From assembly GCF_000237085.1 (NCBI RefSeq), contig NC_016627.1:1-64000 (forward strand): 64,000 nt of DNA, given 5' to 3'. Below, in pieces: positions 32,945 to 42,176 of this stretch (its first letter is position 1; each line of letters begins with the position of its first letter). The notes beneath the pieces are model-generated. The model worked only from the letters and a program-made list of their open reading frames with translations. It did no database searches and had not been told where the DNA came from. Source of the DNA: Acetivibrio clariflavus DSM 19732 (GTDB lineage Bacteria; Bacillota; Clostridia; Acetivibrionales; Acetivibrionaceae). The position numbers and the translations under genes are program-made.

Positions 32945-33664
32945 TTATTTTATAGCTTTAATTTCATTTGCTATTGTTTCTATAAGGCTGTTTAGGGTAT
33001 TTGTACTAATTCCCTTTATTTTGGCATCCATTGCTGCTTTTATGTATACCAGATTTTCTTTTTCAAGAACAAACTTTTTCACATCATCGGGTAAAAGTGA
33101 AAATTTTATATATTCATTATTTAACTGTTCATGAACTGATTTTAGTAAGTTTTTTCTATAGGCTTCTTTTTCTTTTTTTAGAGTTTCTTCAGTATTATGA
33201 ATTAGCCAGAAATCAGTGCTTACTTGTGCGTATTTGCTTAGAATATTCAGTGTGCCGGGAAATGGCTGTATTTCTCCGTTAATATAACCTTTAATTTGAC
33301 TAGGTTCTATCTGATATCCCGTTTTTTCATATATATCCTTTGACAGCTCTTCGATGCTCATACTACCCATTACCAGCTTAAGATTATTTGCAAAAATATG
33401 CATATCAAATTTTTTTGTAAGGCTATTATCATCGTTTAAATAACCGGCTTTTTTCATAAGTTCTTCATAGGGGTAGTTGTAAGCCTTCGATATTATTTTC
33501 AGCATTTCCGGCTTGGGGTTTGAGTCTTTGCCGGTTCTTGGATCTTTGCCTTTTTCCAATATGCTTAAATATGAATAACTAATGCCCATATTTTTTGCTG
33601 CTTGTCTTATTGACCAATTCTTACTTAACCTTATTTCCCGGAAAAGTTTTGCTAAGTCGCTCAC
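32945..33664 (-). CDS. XRE-family regulator with two helix-turn-helix domains
   Basis: The 239-residue product begins with an XRE/Cro-type helix-turn-helix (LFREIRLSKNWSIRQAAKNM then GISYSYLSILEKG). A second HTH-like segment follows at about 90-160 (SIEELSKDIYEKTGYQIEPS then QIKGYINGEIQPFPGTL), and a helical C-terminus. It is probably a DNA-binding repressor. A dyad TTTACA-N5-TGTAAA lies 47-63 bases upstream of its start, a likely autoregulatory operator. It precedes the Agr-sensor-like and AgrD-like genes on the same strand, so it may control them (inference). Confidence 0.85.
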   Translation of the reverse strand: MSDLAKLFREIRLSKNWSIRQAAKNMGISYSYLSILEKGKDPRTGKDSNPKPEMLKIISKAYNYPYEELMKKAGYLNDDNSLTKKFDMHIFANNLKLVMGSMSIEELSKDIYEKTGYQIEPSQIKGYINGEIQPFPGTLNILSKYAQVSTDFWLIHNTEETLKKEKEAYRKNLLKSVHEQLNNEYIKFSLLPDDVKKFVLEKENLVYIKAAMDAKIKGISTNTLNSLIETIANEIKAIK

Positions 33665-34084
33665 TGAATCACCTTTAGTGCCTGTTTTTTCTTACAATAA
33701 TATATAATTTTTTACACCAAATGTAAAGAAAAATAATAAAAAATTTTTTTTAATACTTGAGGTATTTGAAATAGGCTAATTGAATGGAAAAATTGATAAA
33801 TTATTGCCGGGTAATATATTAATTTTGTAGCCATATATTGACATAGAGATATGTGTAAGCTAAACTATTATCCGGTAAGTATAATATTTTTTTAAACTTA
33901 TTATGTTATTTTTAGTAAATATAGTATTATTAAGTAAGTTGAAAATATATAATAATTCAAAAATTGGTTTTGTATTTAATCTGACAATTTTTTAAATATA
34001 AATTCAATGTACGATTATATAAAAAATTTAATTATATATAAATTAGTTTTATATAAAAACTATATTAGGGGTGAGTAATTAGTA
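33665..34084. other. Intergenic region upstream of XRE regulator
   Basis: Apart from the TTTACA/TGTAAA dyad (listed), these 420 bases are AT-rich and show no gene, RNA or clear promoter. Confidence 0.45.
33711..33727. promoter_or_regulatory. Operator-like dyad upstream of the XRE gene
   Basis: TTTACA (33711-33716), CCAAA, TGTAAA (33722-33727) is a perfect six-base inverted repeat in the promoter region of the XRE gene. Autoregulation is inferred. Confidence 0.45.
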
Positions 34085-34351
34085 ATGATGCATGCGAAGA
34101 AAAAGCTTCTTAGCGAATTGGTCAAATTTATTGAAATATGCCAGGGAAATTTATTGAGCGGTAAAATTAATGGAGAAACCTATTCTTTACTCGCCGATGT
34201 GAAATTTGAATTTTTAAAAAATTTTTTGAAATCAGAAATCAGTAATTTAGATTTTGAAAAAGAATTTTCATATAGAATAAAGAGACTTTTTTTAATCAAT
34301 AGTCTGATAAAAAGTTACTGTCTGCCATATGTAAATAAAGAGGTAAGATAA
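34085..34351 (+). CDS. Small helical protein, function unknown
   Basis: This 88-residue, charged, mostly helical protein has no signal peptide or membrane helix and no family I recognise. A GGGGTGAG element lies about 8-15 bases before the first ATG, and a second ATG follows immediately. A terminator at 34399-34446 closes the gene, so it is a single-gene unit. It lies between the signalling cluster and a spore-coat-type gene. Confidence 0.55.
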   Translation: MMHAKKKLLSELVKFIEICQGNLLSGKINGETYSLLADVKFEFLKNFLKSEISNLDFEKEFSYRIKRLFLINSLIKSYCLPYVNKEVR

Positions 34352-34398
34352 ATAATAATTTATATTTACCGTATAAATAAAAAAACATAATTTATTAT

Positions 34399-34446
34399 AA
34401 ACCTTGATAAAGGATAAACAAACCTGAATCAAGGTTTTTATATTTT
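34399..34446 (+). terminator. Terminator after the small helical protein gene
   Basis: AAACCTTGAT (34399-34408) pairs with ATCAAGGTTT (34428-34437), followed by a T-rich tract. Confidence 0.8.
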
Positions 34447-34549
34447 TATTTTGTGCATTGACAAATTTAAGAAATAAATTCTAGTAGCTAATTTATATGC
34501 ATATATTTAGATAAATGGGCTGTACCAATAAAATGGAGGTCAAATTGCA

Positions 34550-35536
34550 ATGAGTGATCTGCAAAAAGAAATATCCCAAGAATATGATTTTACGGTTAAA
34601 AACGTTATTCCCTTTAAAGATTTTTTTATTATCGATACTTCAGCCGGAAAAAAAGTTTTAAGAAAGCTAAATTTCTCTCAAGAGAGGATTTTGTTTATCC
34701 ATGGTGCAAAAGAACATTTATTTAGAAATAATTTTTGCAATATTGATAGATTCATTTGTAATAAAAAAGGACTTCCATATGTAAATATCAATGGCAGCTA
34801 TTATGCTGTAACCGAGTTGATACAAGGAAGGGAATGTGATTTTGGGGAAAGGGAGGATGTAATAAAAGCTTCTGTTGCTCTTGCACAACTGCATAATTCC
34901 TCAAGGGGGTATATTCCGCCAGAGAAAAGCCTAATTAAAGATGATTTGGGAAAGCTTCCCGCCCAGTTTTTTAAAAGGCTTGAAGAGATTAAGCGAGCAA
35001 AAAGAATAGCACAGAAGGAAAAAGGAAATCTTGACTATCTGATTTTACAATATATCGATTACTTTTATAGTTTGGGAGAAGAAGCTATAAATTTAATAAA
35101 AAAATCGAAGTACAAAGAATTGGTTGAAAAAACGCGGGAAGAAAGGCTGTTTTGTCACCATGACTATACTCACAGTAATATAATTATAGGTGATAAAGAA
35201 ACATCGATAATAAACTTTAATTCCTGCTGTTTTGAATTAAAGGTATATGACCTGGCCAACCTGTTAAGGCGTAAAATGAGAAAATGCAACTGGGATATAA
35301 AAGAAGCAAAAGTTATTATTGATGCCTATAGATCAGTAGAGCCAATATCGGAGGATGAATTTTTTGTAATGAAAATAATGCTCCAATTTCCGCAAAAGTT
35401 TTGGAGAGTGGTAAATAAGTATTATAACAGCAGAAGAAGCTGGCGGGACAGAACTTTTGAAAGAAAGTTCAAAGAAGTTATAGACGAGATAAAATATCAT
35501 AAGAAGTTTATTGATACATATGATTATTTGTATTGA
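34550..35536 (+). CDS. CotS family spore coat protein (kinase-like fold)
   Basis: The 328-residue product has the aminoglycoside-phosphotransferase fold of CotS/YutH/YsxE spore-coat proteins. The catalytic loop HHDYTHSN is present, with Asp205 and the downstream Asn. The metal-binding DFD-type motif reads INFNSCCFEL (Asn222, Asn224 where Asp is usual), so phosphotransfer is doubtful. The C-terminal RKMRKCNW and WRDRTFERKF segments are typical of clostridial CotS proteins. A GGAGG precedes the ATG. It is expected in the mother cell during sporulation. Confidence 0.85.
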   Translation: MSDLQKEISQEYDFTVKNVIPFKDFFIIDTSAGKKVLRKLNFSQERILFIHGAKEHLFRNNFCNIDRFICNKKGLPYVNINGSYYAVTELIQGRECDFGEREDVIKASVALAQLHNSSRGYIPPEKSLIKDDLGKLPAQFFKRLEEIKRAKRIAQKEKGNLDYLILQYIDYFYSLGEEAINLIKKSKYKELVEKTREERLFCHHDYTHSNIIIGDKETSIINFNSCCFELKVYDLANLLRRKMRKCNWDIKEAKVIIDAYRSVEPISEDEFFVMKIMLQFPQKFWRVVNKYYNSRRSWRDRTFERKFKEVIDEIKYHKKFIDTYDYLY

Positions 35537-35611
35537 CAAAGAAGAATTCTGTTATGATTTATTTGTTTTGAAAATTGATAATAATTGCAGTTCTATAGAT
35601 AACAATAATGT

Positions 35612-35654
35612 ATTGAACGCGCAAAGGAATTTATATCAGGTTTGCGCGTTCAAT
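35612..35654. terminator. Strong hairpin between convergent cotS-like and fhs genes
   Basis: A perfect 14-base inverted repeat (35612-35625 with 35641-35654, core GAACGCGCAAA/TTTGCGCGTTC) is GC-rich for this genome and lies between convergent genes. It lacks a long T run, so it may block read-through in both directions or have another role. Confidence 0.65.
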
Positions 35655-35771
35655 TTATACAAGAATATCACTATTTATTTCATACTAAATTAGTAAAGAA
35701 GATAGTAAAGGTGCAATAAATTATATTTAAATGTTCTTGAGCAATTTATATAAATGCGTTAAATGATTTTA

Positions 35772-37442
35772 TTAAAACAGGCCTTGTATAACACCCGATG
35801 AATCAATATCTATTTTTTCAGCTGCAGGAACTTTAGGTAATCCGGGCATAGTCATTATATCACCGGTTAATGCAACAATAAATCCGGCACCTGCAGAAAT
35901 TTTTAACTCTTTAACGGTTATTTCAAAGCCTTCCGGTCTTCCCAGCAATGATGGGTTATCAGAGAGAGAATATTGGGTTTTGGCCATACATATTGGGAGT
36001 TTATCCAGCCCCATACTTTCAATTTTCTTAATCGTTTTGTCTACCTTTGATGAATATATAACCGACTTTGCACCATAGATTTCTTTTGCGATGATTTCTA
36101 TTTTTTCTTTAATTGGCAAGTTTATATCATAAAGGGGTTTAAAGTTTGATACAGCAGTATCTAAAAGTTCAACAAGTTTTTCAGCAAGTTCCTTACCGCC
36201 TTCTCCGCCTTTTGAGAATACATCGGAGAAAGCTACATCAACATTCATGTTTTTGCAGAAGTTTTTGACAAATTCAATTTCTTCATCGGTGTCACTTTCA
36301 AAATGATTTATAGCTACTATTACCGGCAGTCCAAACTTTTTAATGTTTTCAATGTGTTTTTCGAGATTGACAATACCCGATTTCAAAGCATGAAGATTTT
36401 CCACTCCTAGGTCTTCTTTTTTCACACCGCCATTGTACTTTAAAGCTCTTATTGTTGCAACAAGAACAACGGCATCGGGTTTTAAGCCTGCCATTCTGCA
36501 TTTGATGTTAAAGAACTTCTCTGCGCCCAAATCTGCTCCGAAACCTGCTTCTGTTATACAGTAATCTGCAAGTTTCAATGCTATTTTTGTAGCCATTATA
36601 CTGTTACAGCCATGAGCTATATTGGCAAACGGTCCTCCATGCATAATTACCGGTGTATTTTCAAGGGTTTGAACAATATTCGGTTTTATAGCATCTTTAA
36701 GAAGAAGTGCCATGGCACCATTGACTTTTAAATCTTTGGCTGTAACCGGATTGCCATCGTAATCATAGCCGATAATTATTTTTCCAAGACGTTCCTTTAG
36801 GTCCATAAGATTCATAGAAAGACACAGTATAGCCATTATCTCAGAAGCCACAGTAATTAAAAAACCGTCCTCTCTGGGAATACCGTTGGCTTTTCCGCCA
36901 AGACCGACAACAATGTTTCTTAGAGCACGGTCATTCATATCCATGGCTCTTTTCCATACTATTTGACGCACATCTATATTTAAACTGTTTCCCTGGTGGA
37001 TGTGATTATCTATAGCTGCGGACAGCAAATTGTTAGCTGCTGTTATTGCATGCATATCTCCAGTGAAATGGAGGTTAATATCTTCCATAGGAACGACTTG
37101 TGAATAGCCCCCGCCTGCTGCTCCACCTTTAATACCCATAACAGGACCTAATGACGGTTCCCTCAATGCGATTATTGCTTTTTTACCTATCTTTGACATG
37201 GCCTGCCCCAATCCTACTGTGGTCGTAGTTTTACCTTCTCCTGCAGGAGTGGGATTTATTGCTGTTACCAAAACCAGTTTCCCGTCTTTTTTATCTTTAA
37301 TTCTTTCCCAAAGTTCATTGGACAATTTAGCTTTATACTTTCCGTATAATTCCAGTTCGTCTTCGGAAATGTCAAGTTTTTTCGCAATTTCAACAATCGG
37401 AAGCATCTTGCACGACTGGGCTATTTGAATATCTGTTAACAA
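35772..37442 (-). CDS. fhs: Formate-tetrahydrofolate ligase
   Basis: Fhs makes 10-formyl-tetrahydrofolate from formate, THF and ATP for one-carbon metabolism. The 556 residues include the ATP-binding [18 protein letters not shown] loop, the [21 protein letters not shown] substrate segment and the C-terminal [19 protein letters not shown]. It is one gene on the minus strand. A promoter (TTGAAA-N18-TATAAT) lies about 85 bases upstream. No THF riboswitch was seen. Confidence 0.98.
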   Translation of the reverse strand: MLTDIQIAQSCKMLPIVEIAKKLDISEDELELYGKYKAKLSNELWERIKDKKDGKLVLVTAINPTPAGEGKTTTTVGLGQAMSKIGKKAIIALREPSLGPVMGIKGGAAGGGYSQVVPMEDINLHFTGDMHAITAANNLLSAAIDNHIHQGNSLNIDVRQIVWKRAMDMNDRALRNIVVGLGGKANGIPREDGFLITVASEIMAILCLSMNLMDLKERLGKIIIGYDYDGNPVTAKDLKVNGAMALLLKDAIKPNIVQTLENTPVIMHGGPFANIAHGCNSIMATKIALKLADYCITEAGFGADLGAEKFFNIKCRMAGLKPDAVVLVATIRALKYNGGVKKEDLGVENLHALKSGIVNLEKHIENIKKFGLPVIVAINHFESDTDEEIEFVKNFCKNMNVDVAFSDVFSKGGEGGKELAEKLVELLDTAVSNFKPLYDINLPIKEKIEIIAKEIYGAKSVIYSSKVDKTIKKIESMGLDKLPICMAKTQYSLSDNPSLLGRPEGFEITVKELKISAGAGFIVALTGDIMTMPGLPKVPAAEKIDIDSSGVIQGLF

Positions 37443-37749
37443 TTACATTACCTCCTATTTATAGCTAATTGACGGTATCGATGACTAGCCAGCATAATTT
37501 TCGAGTTACTAGTGTTTCTAATTCATTATAACTTTTAATAATTGCTATTTTCAATAGTTATATTTTTATATGAGCTTATGAAACTGTTTCCATTTCGCAG
37601 AATGGTAAATTGAATAAGTATCTGACGGATTTCTGCAACTAAATTAATTCAGTTGGTAGTTTTAAAATATCCTGATTTACTAAAATCACATAATATGTAA
37701 ATTTTCATATTATGTATAGTAGAATGATTGTTATAGGAGAGGAAGTTTT
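37443..37749. other. Intergenic region between divergent fhs and yabG
   Basis: This 307-base spacer contains the fhs promoter (listed). Next to yabG, sequence such as CATATTATGTATAGTAGAATG may include a sporulation-sigma promoter, but the match is too loose to call. Confidence 0.45.
37525..37554 (-). promoter_or_regulatory. Sigma-A promoter of fhs
   Basis: On the minus strand TTGAAA (plus 37549-37554) and TATAAT (plus 37525-37530) are separated by 18 bases. Confidence 0.7.
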
Positions 37750-38621
37750 ATGAGTAAATTAAAAATTGGAGATATAGTAGGCAGAAAATCATATAATTCA
37801 GATATACTTTTTAAAGTTGTCGACATTAAAAAGGAGAATGGAAAAGAAACAGTTGTTCTAAGAGGAATTTGTTACAGACTTGAAGCAGATGCACCCGAAT
37901 CGGATCTTATTGTACAGCCGGAATCTTATGTAAGAGAATACAATGATAAGATAAACAACAAAATCAATATAAAAATGAGGAGTCTGCAACCTTCAAGATA
38001 TGGATATATGCAAAAAAAAAATTCTATCGTGACCTAAATATAAATAGCGGCTTAAAGTTTCAAAGACCAGGTAAGGTACTTCATATAGATGGAGATGATG
38101 ATTATCTCAACACATGTCTTGAGAAGTATAAAGAACTTGGTATTGAAGCTGTAGGAGTACATGTTAAGGAGAAAGACCAGCCATCGAGGGTATACGAGTT
38201 ATTGGTTCAACACAAACCGGATATCCTCGTATTGACTGGTCATGACGGTGTTATAAAAGATGAAAATGGATATAGCAGGTTAGATAATTATAGAAACTCA
38301 AAGTATTTTATTGAAGCGGTTAAAGAGGCAAGAAGGTATGAGAGTAATTATGACCAGCTTGTAATTTTTGCAGGTGCTTGCCAATCTATGTACCATAAAA
38401 TAATTGAAGCAGGTGCCAATTATGCAAGCGCACCCTATAGGGTTTTAATTCATGCGTTGGATCCGGTGTATATATGCAAAAAAGTGGCTTTTACCGGAAT
38501 AGATAGGATAATTTCTCCTGAGGAAGCTGTAAGTACTACCATTAGTGGATTCAAAGGGATAGGTGGAATTGAGACAAGAGGGAAATACAGGGATGGATAT
38601 CCATTAGAACCATACAAATAG
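37750..38621 (+). pseudogene. yabG: Sporulation-specific protease YabG, frame broken at a run of ten A
   Basis: YabG is a cysteine protease that trims spore coat proteins. The N-terminal part (MSKLKIGDIVGRKSYNSDIL onward) stops at 38037; the rest continues in another frame (KFYRDLNINSGLKFQ, PGKVLHIDGDDDYL, PDILVLTGHDGV, FAGACQSMYHKI). The switch falls in A10 at 38012-38021: a -1 slip, or one extra A in the RNA, gives a continuous protein of about 290 residues, the normal YabG length. Every other segment is intact, so this is probably a recent indel, a sequencing error in the homopolymer, or transcript slippage that still makes YabG. An AGGAG precedes the ATG. Confidence 0.85.
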
Positions 38622-38641
38622 TGGAGTTTTAAAAAAAATAC

Positions 38642-38671
38642 TTGACACAAATAAATTTCCCTTGTTATAAT
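38642..38671 (+). promoter_or_regulatory. veg promoter P1
   Basis: TTGACA (38642-38647), 18-base spacer and TATAAT (38666-38671) are both hexamer-perfect sigma-A elements upstream of veg. Confidence 0.85.
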
Positions 38672-38681
38672 ATATATTCTT

Positions 38682-38710
38682 TTGACAAGCTGTTTTTATT
38701 ATGATATAAT
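38682..38710 (+). promoter_or_regulatory. veg promoter P2
   Basis: TTGACA (38682-38687), 17-base spacer and TATAAT (38705-38710) form a fully consensus sigma-A promoter only 40 bases after P1. Confidence 0.88.
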
Positions 38711-38741
38711 ATTTGCAAACAGAAGATGAGGTGATTCAAAA

Positions 38742-39005
38742 ATGGATAAAAGCAGCTTGTTTCAGATTAAGAGAGATATAGAAACATGCGTTGGTCAAAA
38801 GATTCAGTTAAAAGCTAATAAAGGGAGAAAAAAAGCTTTTATAAGAGAAGGAATACTTGAGAACACCTACCCTAGCATCTTCGTAGTAAAATTTGAAAAT
38901 GATTACGAGACAACAAGAAGAGTTTCATACAGTTATACAGATATACTTACGAAGGCTGTAGAAATTGTTATATGCAAAGATAACAGAAAAATTCAAGTAA
39001 GCTAA
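38742..39005 (+). CDS. veg: Veg protein
   Basis: This 87-residue protein is a clear Veg/DUF1021 member: IKRDIETCVGQKIQLKANKG then RKKAFIREGILENTYPSIFV and RRVSYSYTDILTKAVEI. In B. subtilis Veg stimulates biofilm gene expression and the veg promoter is a classic strong vegetative promoter; the tandem consensus promoters here agree. It sits between yabG and the SipL-like gene, the conserved yabG-veg order also seen in Bacillus. Confidence 0.95.
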   Translation: MDKSSLFQIKRDIETCVGQKIQLKANKGRKKAFIREGILENTYPSIFVVKFENDYETTRRVSYSYTDILTKAVEIVICKDNRKIQVS

Positions 39006-39284
39006 GGTGTCGAACGTATTTTGCATAAAATTAAAAGCTAAGATTTTATAAAAGGGTCCTATCAGGTTATAGGATTCTTTTATTTTATATTCAAAAACAA
39101 GTGAAAGAGACTTAACAACCATTTAAAAAATTCTCCTCAAAGTTTTATTTATACTTGCACATGGAATATTTTATATACCTTGTCATATATATAAATAAAG
39201 ATGTATAGAGTAGATTGATTATAATATTGATCTTTATTTGCAGAAAGTTAATAATTAATCTTTTTGTTTAGAGGAGGATTGAAA
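39006..39284. other. Intergenic region between veg and the SipL-like gene
   Basis: This 279-base stretch holds the veg terminator; the rest is AT-rich, presumably with a sporulation promoter that could not be read confidently. Confidence 0.4.
39051..39084 (+). terminator. Terminator of veg
   Basis: AAAGGGTCCTAT (39051-39062) pairs with ATAGGATTCTTT (39069-39080) with two G-U pairs, followed by a T-rich tract. Confidence 0.8.
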
Positions 39285-40856
39285 ATGTCTCTTGAGCTTG
39301 TAAAAGAAACCATAAGAATTAATAATCTGGTAGGGGAAGATACTGCACAGACAGTAATTGAACATGACATAATTGTTCCTGACACAAACCCTGATGCAGT
39401 CCGTATTCTTTTGATAGACGGGGAAGTATATGAAAAAAGCTCGGAGGTTTTACAGGATAAAGTTGCTGTAAATGGTGCCATCCGTTATAAAATACTTTAT
39501 ATATCCGATGATGAAAGCCGCAAGGTTAGAAGCATAAATACCAGTAGCGATTTTTCATATAATGTGGATGTTTTAAATGCCAGGTTTGGGCTGAAAGCCA
39601 ATGTGAAATGCGAAATGGAGCATATAGACTATGAAATATTGTACGGAAGAAAGATTAAGGTTAAGTCTATTGTAAGATTTGATGTAAAAGTTTGTGAGGA
39701 AGCAGAACATGATTTCGCAAACAATATTAGCGGACTTGACGATATTGAAACGCTAAGAGACTACATTGATATAAACAGTACCTTAGGTGAAAACAGTGCC
39801 TATTGCAATGTCAATGAATCAATTGAAATTCCTGCAGGCAAGCCGACTATTAAAGAAATATTGAGAAGTGATATAAAAATTGTCGGTAAAGATTACAAGG
39901 TGTCAGACAACAAAATAATTGCAAAAGGCGATTTGAATATACTTACACTGTACATAGCCGATGATGAAGAGAATAGTATTCAGTTTATGGAACATGAATT
40001 GCCGTTTACCCAATTTATTGATTTGCAAGGAGTTAATGATGCTTGTGAATGCGAAGTGGATTATAGGATTATCAACTATTCTTTCAGAGCAGCAGAAGAT
40101 AATGACGGAGAACTTAGAATTTTGAACACAGAGGTTGAATTGATGCTTAAGGCACAAGCGTACGAAAGAAAAAGAATAGATATACTTACCGATGCCTATA
40201 GCTTAAGCAGAAAACTGGCTATTGAACAGAAACCCTTTAAAACAAAAAAAGTAATAAGTAAAGAAAAAAGCCAGATAAATATAAAAGAGACAGTTTACGT
40301 TGATGGAGACAATCCCGGAATAGCTGAAGTCTTCAATGTTCTTTCAAAACCAAGTCTGATAGAATGTAATATTGGAAATGGAAATATAACTATAGAAGGT
40401 GCAATAAAAAACAGTATATTGTATTTGGCGAATAATAGCGAGCAGCCGGTTTCCTGCTATGACTGTGAAATTCCATTTAGACAAAATATTGATATAAAAG
40501 ATATAAATCCAAAAATGGGATGTGAAATAGAGCTTGACGTGGAACATTGCAATTACAGTATGTTATCTGCTAATGAGGTTGAAATAAGGGCAATAGTAAA
40601 TGTTTGCATAAAAGTTGTTGATACAGTTGAGGTACCTTTGGTTTCTAGAGTTAGCGAAAGTCCTATTGAAGAAAAAAGAAGTGAGAGTCCGAGCATAACC
40701 ATTTATTTCTCACAACCTGATGACAACCTGTGGAAAATTGCAAAAAAATATTATACAACTGTGGATAATATTAAGAAAATTAATAATTTATCCGATGATG
40801 ATAATATACAACCGGGACAGCAAATTATAATTCCCAGAAAATTAAATATTTCATAG
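39285..40856 (+). CDS. SipL-like spore coat morphogenetic protein (DUF3794 repeats + LysM)
   Basis: The 523-residue protein has three SipL/SPOCS (DUF3794) repeats (about 30-150, 185-305 and 335-455), each with a strand pattern like VNGAIRYKILYISDD or DLNILTLYIADDEE. A C-terminal LysM domain follows (about 475-521, DNLWKIAKKYYTTVDNIKKI). This is the layout of SipL of Clostridioides, which binds SpoIVA through LysM to anchor the coat. GAGGAGG before the ATG at 39285 decides the start over an earlier one at 39264. It lies with yabG and veg in a conserved sporulation neighbourhood. Confidence 0.88.
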   Translation: MSLELVKETIRINNLVGEDTAQTVIEHDIIVPDTNPDAVRILLIDGEVYEKSSEVLQDKVAVNGAIRYKILYISDDESRKVRSINTSSDFSYNVDVLNARFGLKANVKCEMEHIDYEILYGRKIKVKSIVRFDVKVCEEAEHDFANNISGLDDIETLRDYIDINSTLGENSAYCNVNESIEIPAGKPTIKEILRSDIKIVGKDYKVSDNKIIAKGDLNILTLYIADDEENSIQFMEHELPFTQFIDLQGVNDACECEVDYRIINYSFRAAEDNDGELRILNTEVELMLKAQAYERKRIDILTDAYSLSRKLAIEQKPFKTKKVISKEKSQINIKETVYVDGDNPGIAEVFNVLSKPSLIECNIGNGNITIEGAIKNSILYLANNSEQPVSCYDCEIPFRQNIDIKDINPKMGCEIELDVEHCNYSMLSANEVEIRAIVNVCIKVVDTVEVPLVSRVSESPIEEKRSESPSITIYFSQPDDNLWKIAKKYYTTVDNIKKINNLSDDDNIQPGQQIIIPRKLNIS

Positions 40857-41299
40857 TTAATTGATAAAAAAGTTTAAAACAAATTATTTTAAAAGATATT
40901 TTCGTTAAACAATGTCTTGTAAGCTGTTTTAGAAGGATACAAAATAATGGGCTTTGGTTTCTTGAATAGAATAAGCTTGAGAGTGTTGTTAGATAACATT
41001 CTCAAGCTTTTTGTCAATAAAAATGAATTGCGAATTTTTTGCATTTGGTTTTTACTTGTTTTCAAAAAGAGATGAAAAAACGCATAAACCGGATATCTAT
41101 AGAGTTTTTTATTGAAAACATTTTGTATTTTGTATATAATATAAAAACATAAAAGTATTGCAATTATTTCAGAAAATCTTAATAATTGCCATTTCAAATA
41201 TTTTATTTTGTGAGTTTTGAGCTACAATTAATTGTATAGTGGTTTTTTGATAATTATATAATTGCTGATAAATTTAAATAATTATATTACAGGTGAAAA
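40857..41299. other. Intergenic region before ispE
   Basis: These 443 bases hold a strong terminator for the SipL-like gene (listed). The remaining 280 bases are AT-rich with no gene; an open minus-strand frame here has no family features. Confidence 0.5.
40973..41013 (+). terminator. Terminator of the SipL-like gene
   Basis: A 15-position stem (40973-40987 with 40995-41009, core AAGCTTGAGA/TCTCAAGCTT, one G-U pair) is followed by T. Confidence 0.85.
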
Positions 41300-42169
41300 A
41301 TGGATTCGATTTGTATAAAAGCAAGAGCAAAAATTAACTTGGCACTTGATGTATTGAGGAAAAGGGAAGACGGATATCACGACGTACGAATGATTATGCA
41401 GTCCATTAGTTTGCATGATGATGTATTTTTAAGTCTTATAGATGAAAAGAGCATAAGGATATCCTGTGACAAAGTATGGGTTCCTTCAAACAGCGATAAC
41501 ATAGCATATAAAGCTGCAAAGGTTTTGATGGATAAATTTGATCTTCAAAAGGGTATAGATATTAAAATAGTTAAGAATATACCTGTCGCAGCTGGTCTTG
41601 CTGGCGGCAGCGCAAATGCAGCGGCTGTTTTAAAAGGAATGAATGAATTGTTTTCTCTAAATTTGGAGCAAGAGGAATTGATGCAAATAGGAAAAACCAT
41701 TGGGGCTGATGTTCCTTTTTGTATAAAAGGCGGGACTATGTTGGCAGAAGGTATAGGAGAAATTCTTTCGGATATAGAGCCTCTAAAAAATGTGGATATA
41801 GTGCTTGTAAAACCTAAGATTTCTGTTTCAACAGCATGGGTATATAAAAATTTAAATATTGAGAAAATAGTTTTAAGACCGGATACTGATTATATTATCG
41901 GCTTAATTGAAAAAGGGGATTTACAAAACCTTGGAAGGAAAATGGTTAATGTCTTGGAGACAGTTACTGTAAAAAAGTATGAGATAATCAATGAAATAAA
42001 AGAAAAACTTATTAAACTTGGTGCTTTCGGTAGTATGATGAGTGGAAGCGGTCCTACCGTTTTTGGTATTTTTGAGAACAAGTTAACTGCTCAGAAAGCT
42101 TATGAAGAAATCAACAATGATGATAGGTGGGACTGTATTTTAACCGAAACATTTTACGAGGAGAGATGA
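41300..42169 (+). CDS. ispE: 4-diphosphocytidyl-2-C-methyl-D-erythritol kinase
   Basis: IspE phosphorylates CDP-methylerythritol in the non-mevalonate isoprenoid pathway. The 289-residue protein is a GHMP kinase: the N-terminus KARAKINLALDVLRKREDGY, the ATP-binding PVAAGLAGGSANAAA and the C-terminal GSMMSGSGPTVFGIF are all present. An AGGTG element precedes the ATG. The GntR-type gene starts eight bases after its stop, so the two are probably co-transcribed. Confidence 0.96.
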   Translation: MDSICIKARAKINLALDVLRKREDGYHDVRMIMQSISLHDDVFLSLIDEKSIRISCDKVWVPSNSDNIAYKAAKVLMDKFDLQKGIDIKIVKNIPVAAGLAGGSANAAAVLKGMNELFSLNLEQEELMQIGKTIGADVPFCIKGGTMLAEGIGEILSDIEPLKNVDIVLVKPKISVSTAWVYKNLNIEKIVLRPDTDYIIGLIEKGDLQNLGRKMVNVLETVTVKKYEIINEIKEKLIKLGAFGSMMSGSGPTVFGIFENKLTAQKAYEEINNDDRWDCILTETFYEER

Positions 42170-42176
42170 GATAATT

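Noticed and set aside
37443-37749. THF riboswitch before fhs
   Set aside because: Considered because of the folate pathway; the conserved sequence and pairing pattern is not present.
40889-41197. Minus-strand frame of about 100 codons over the terminator after the SipL-like gene
   Set aside because: It spans a clear terminator hairpin and has no start signal or recognisable domain.
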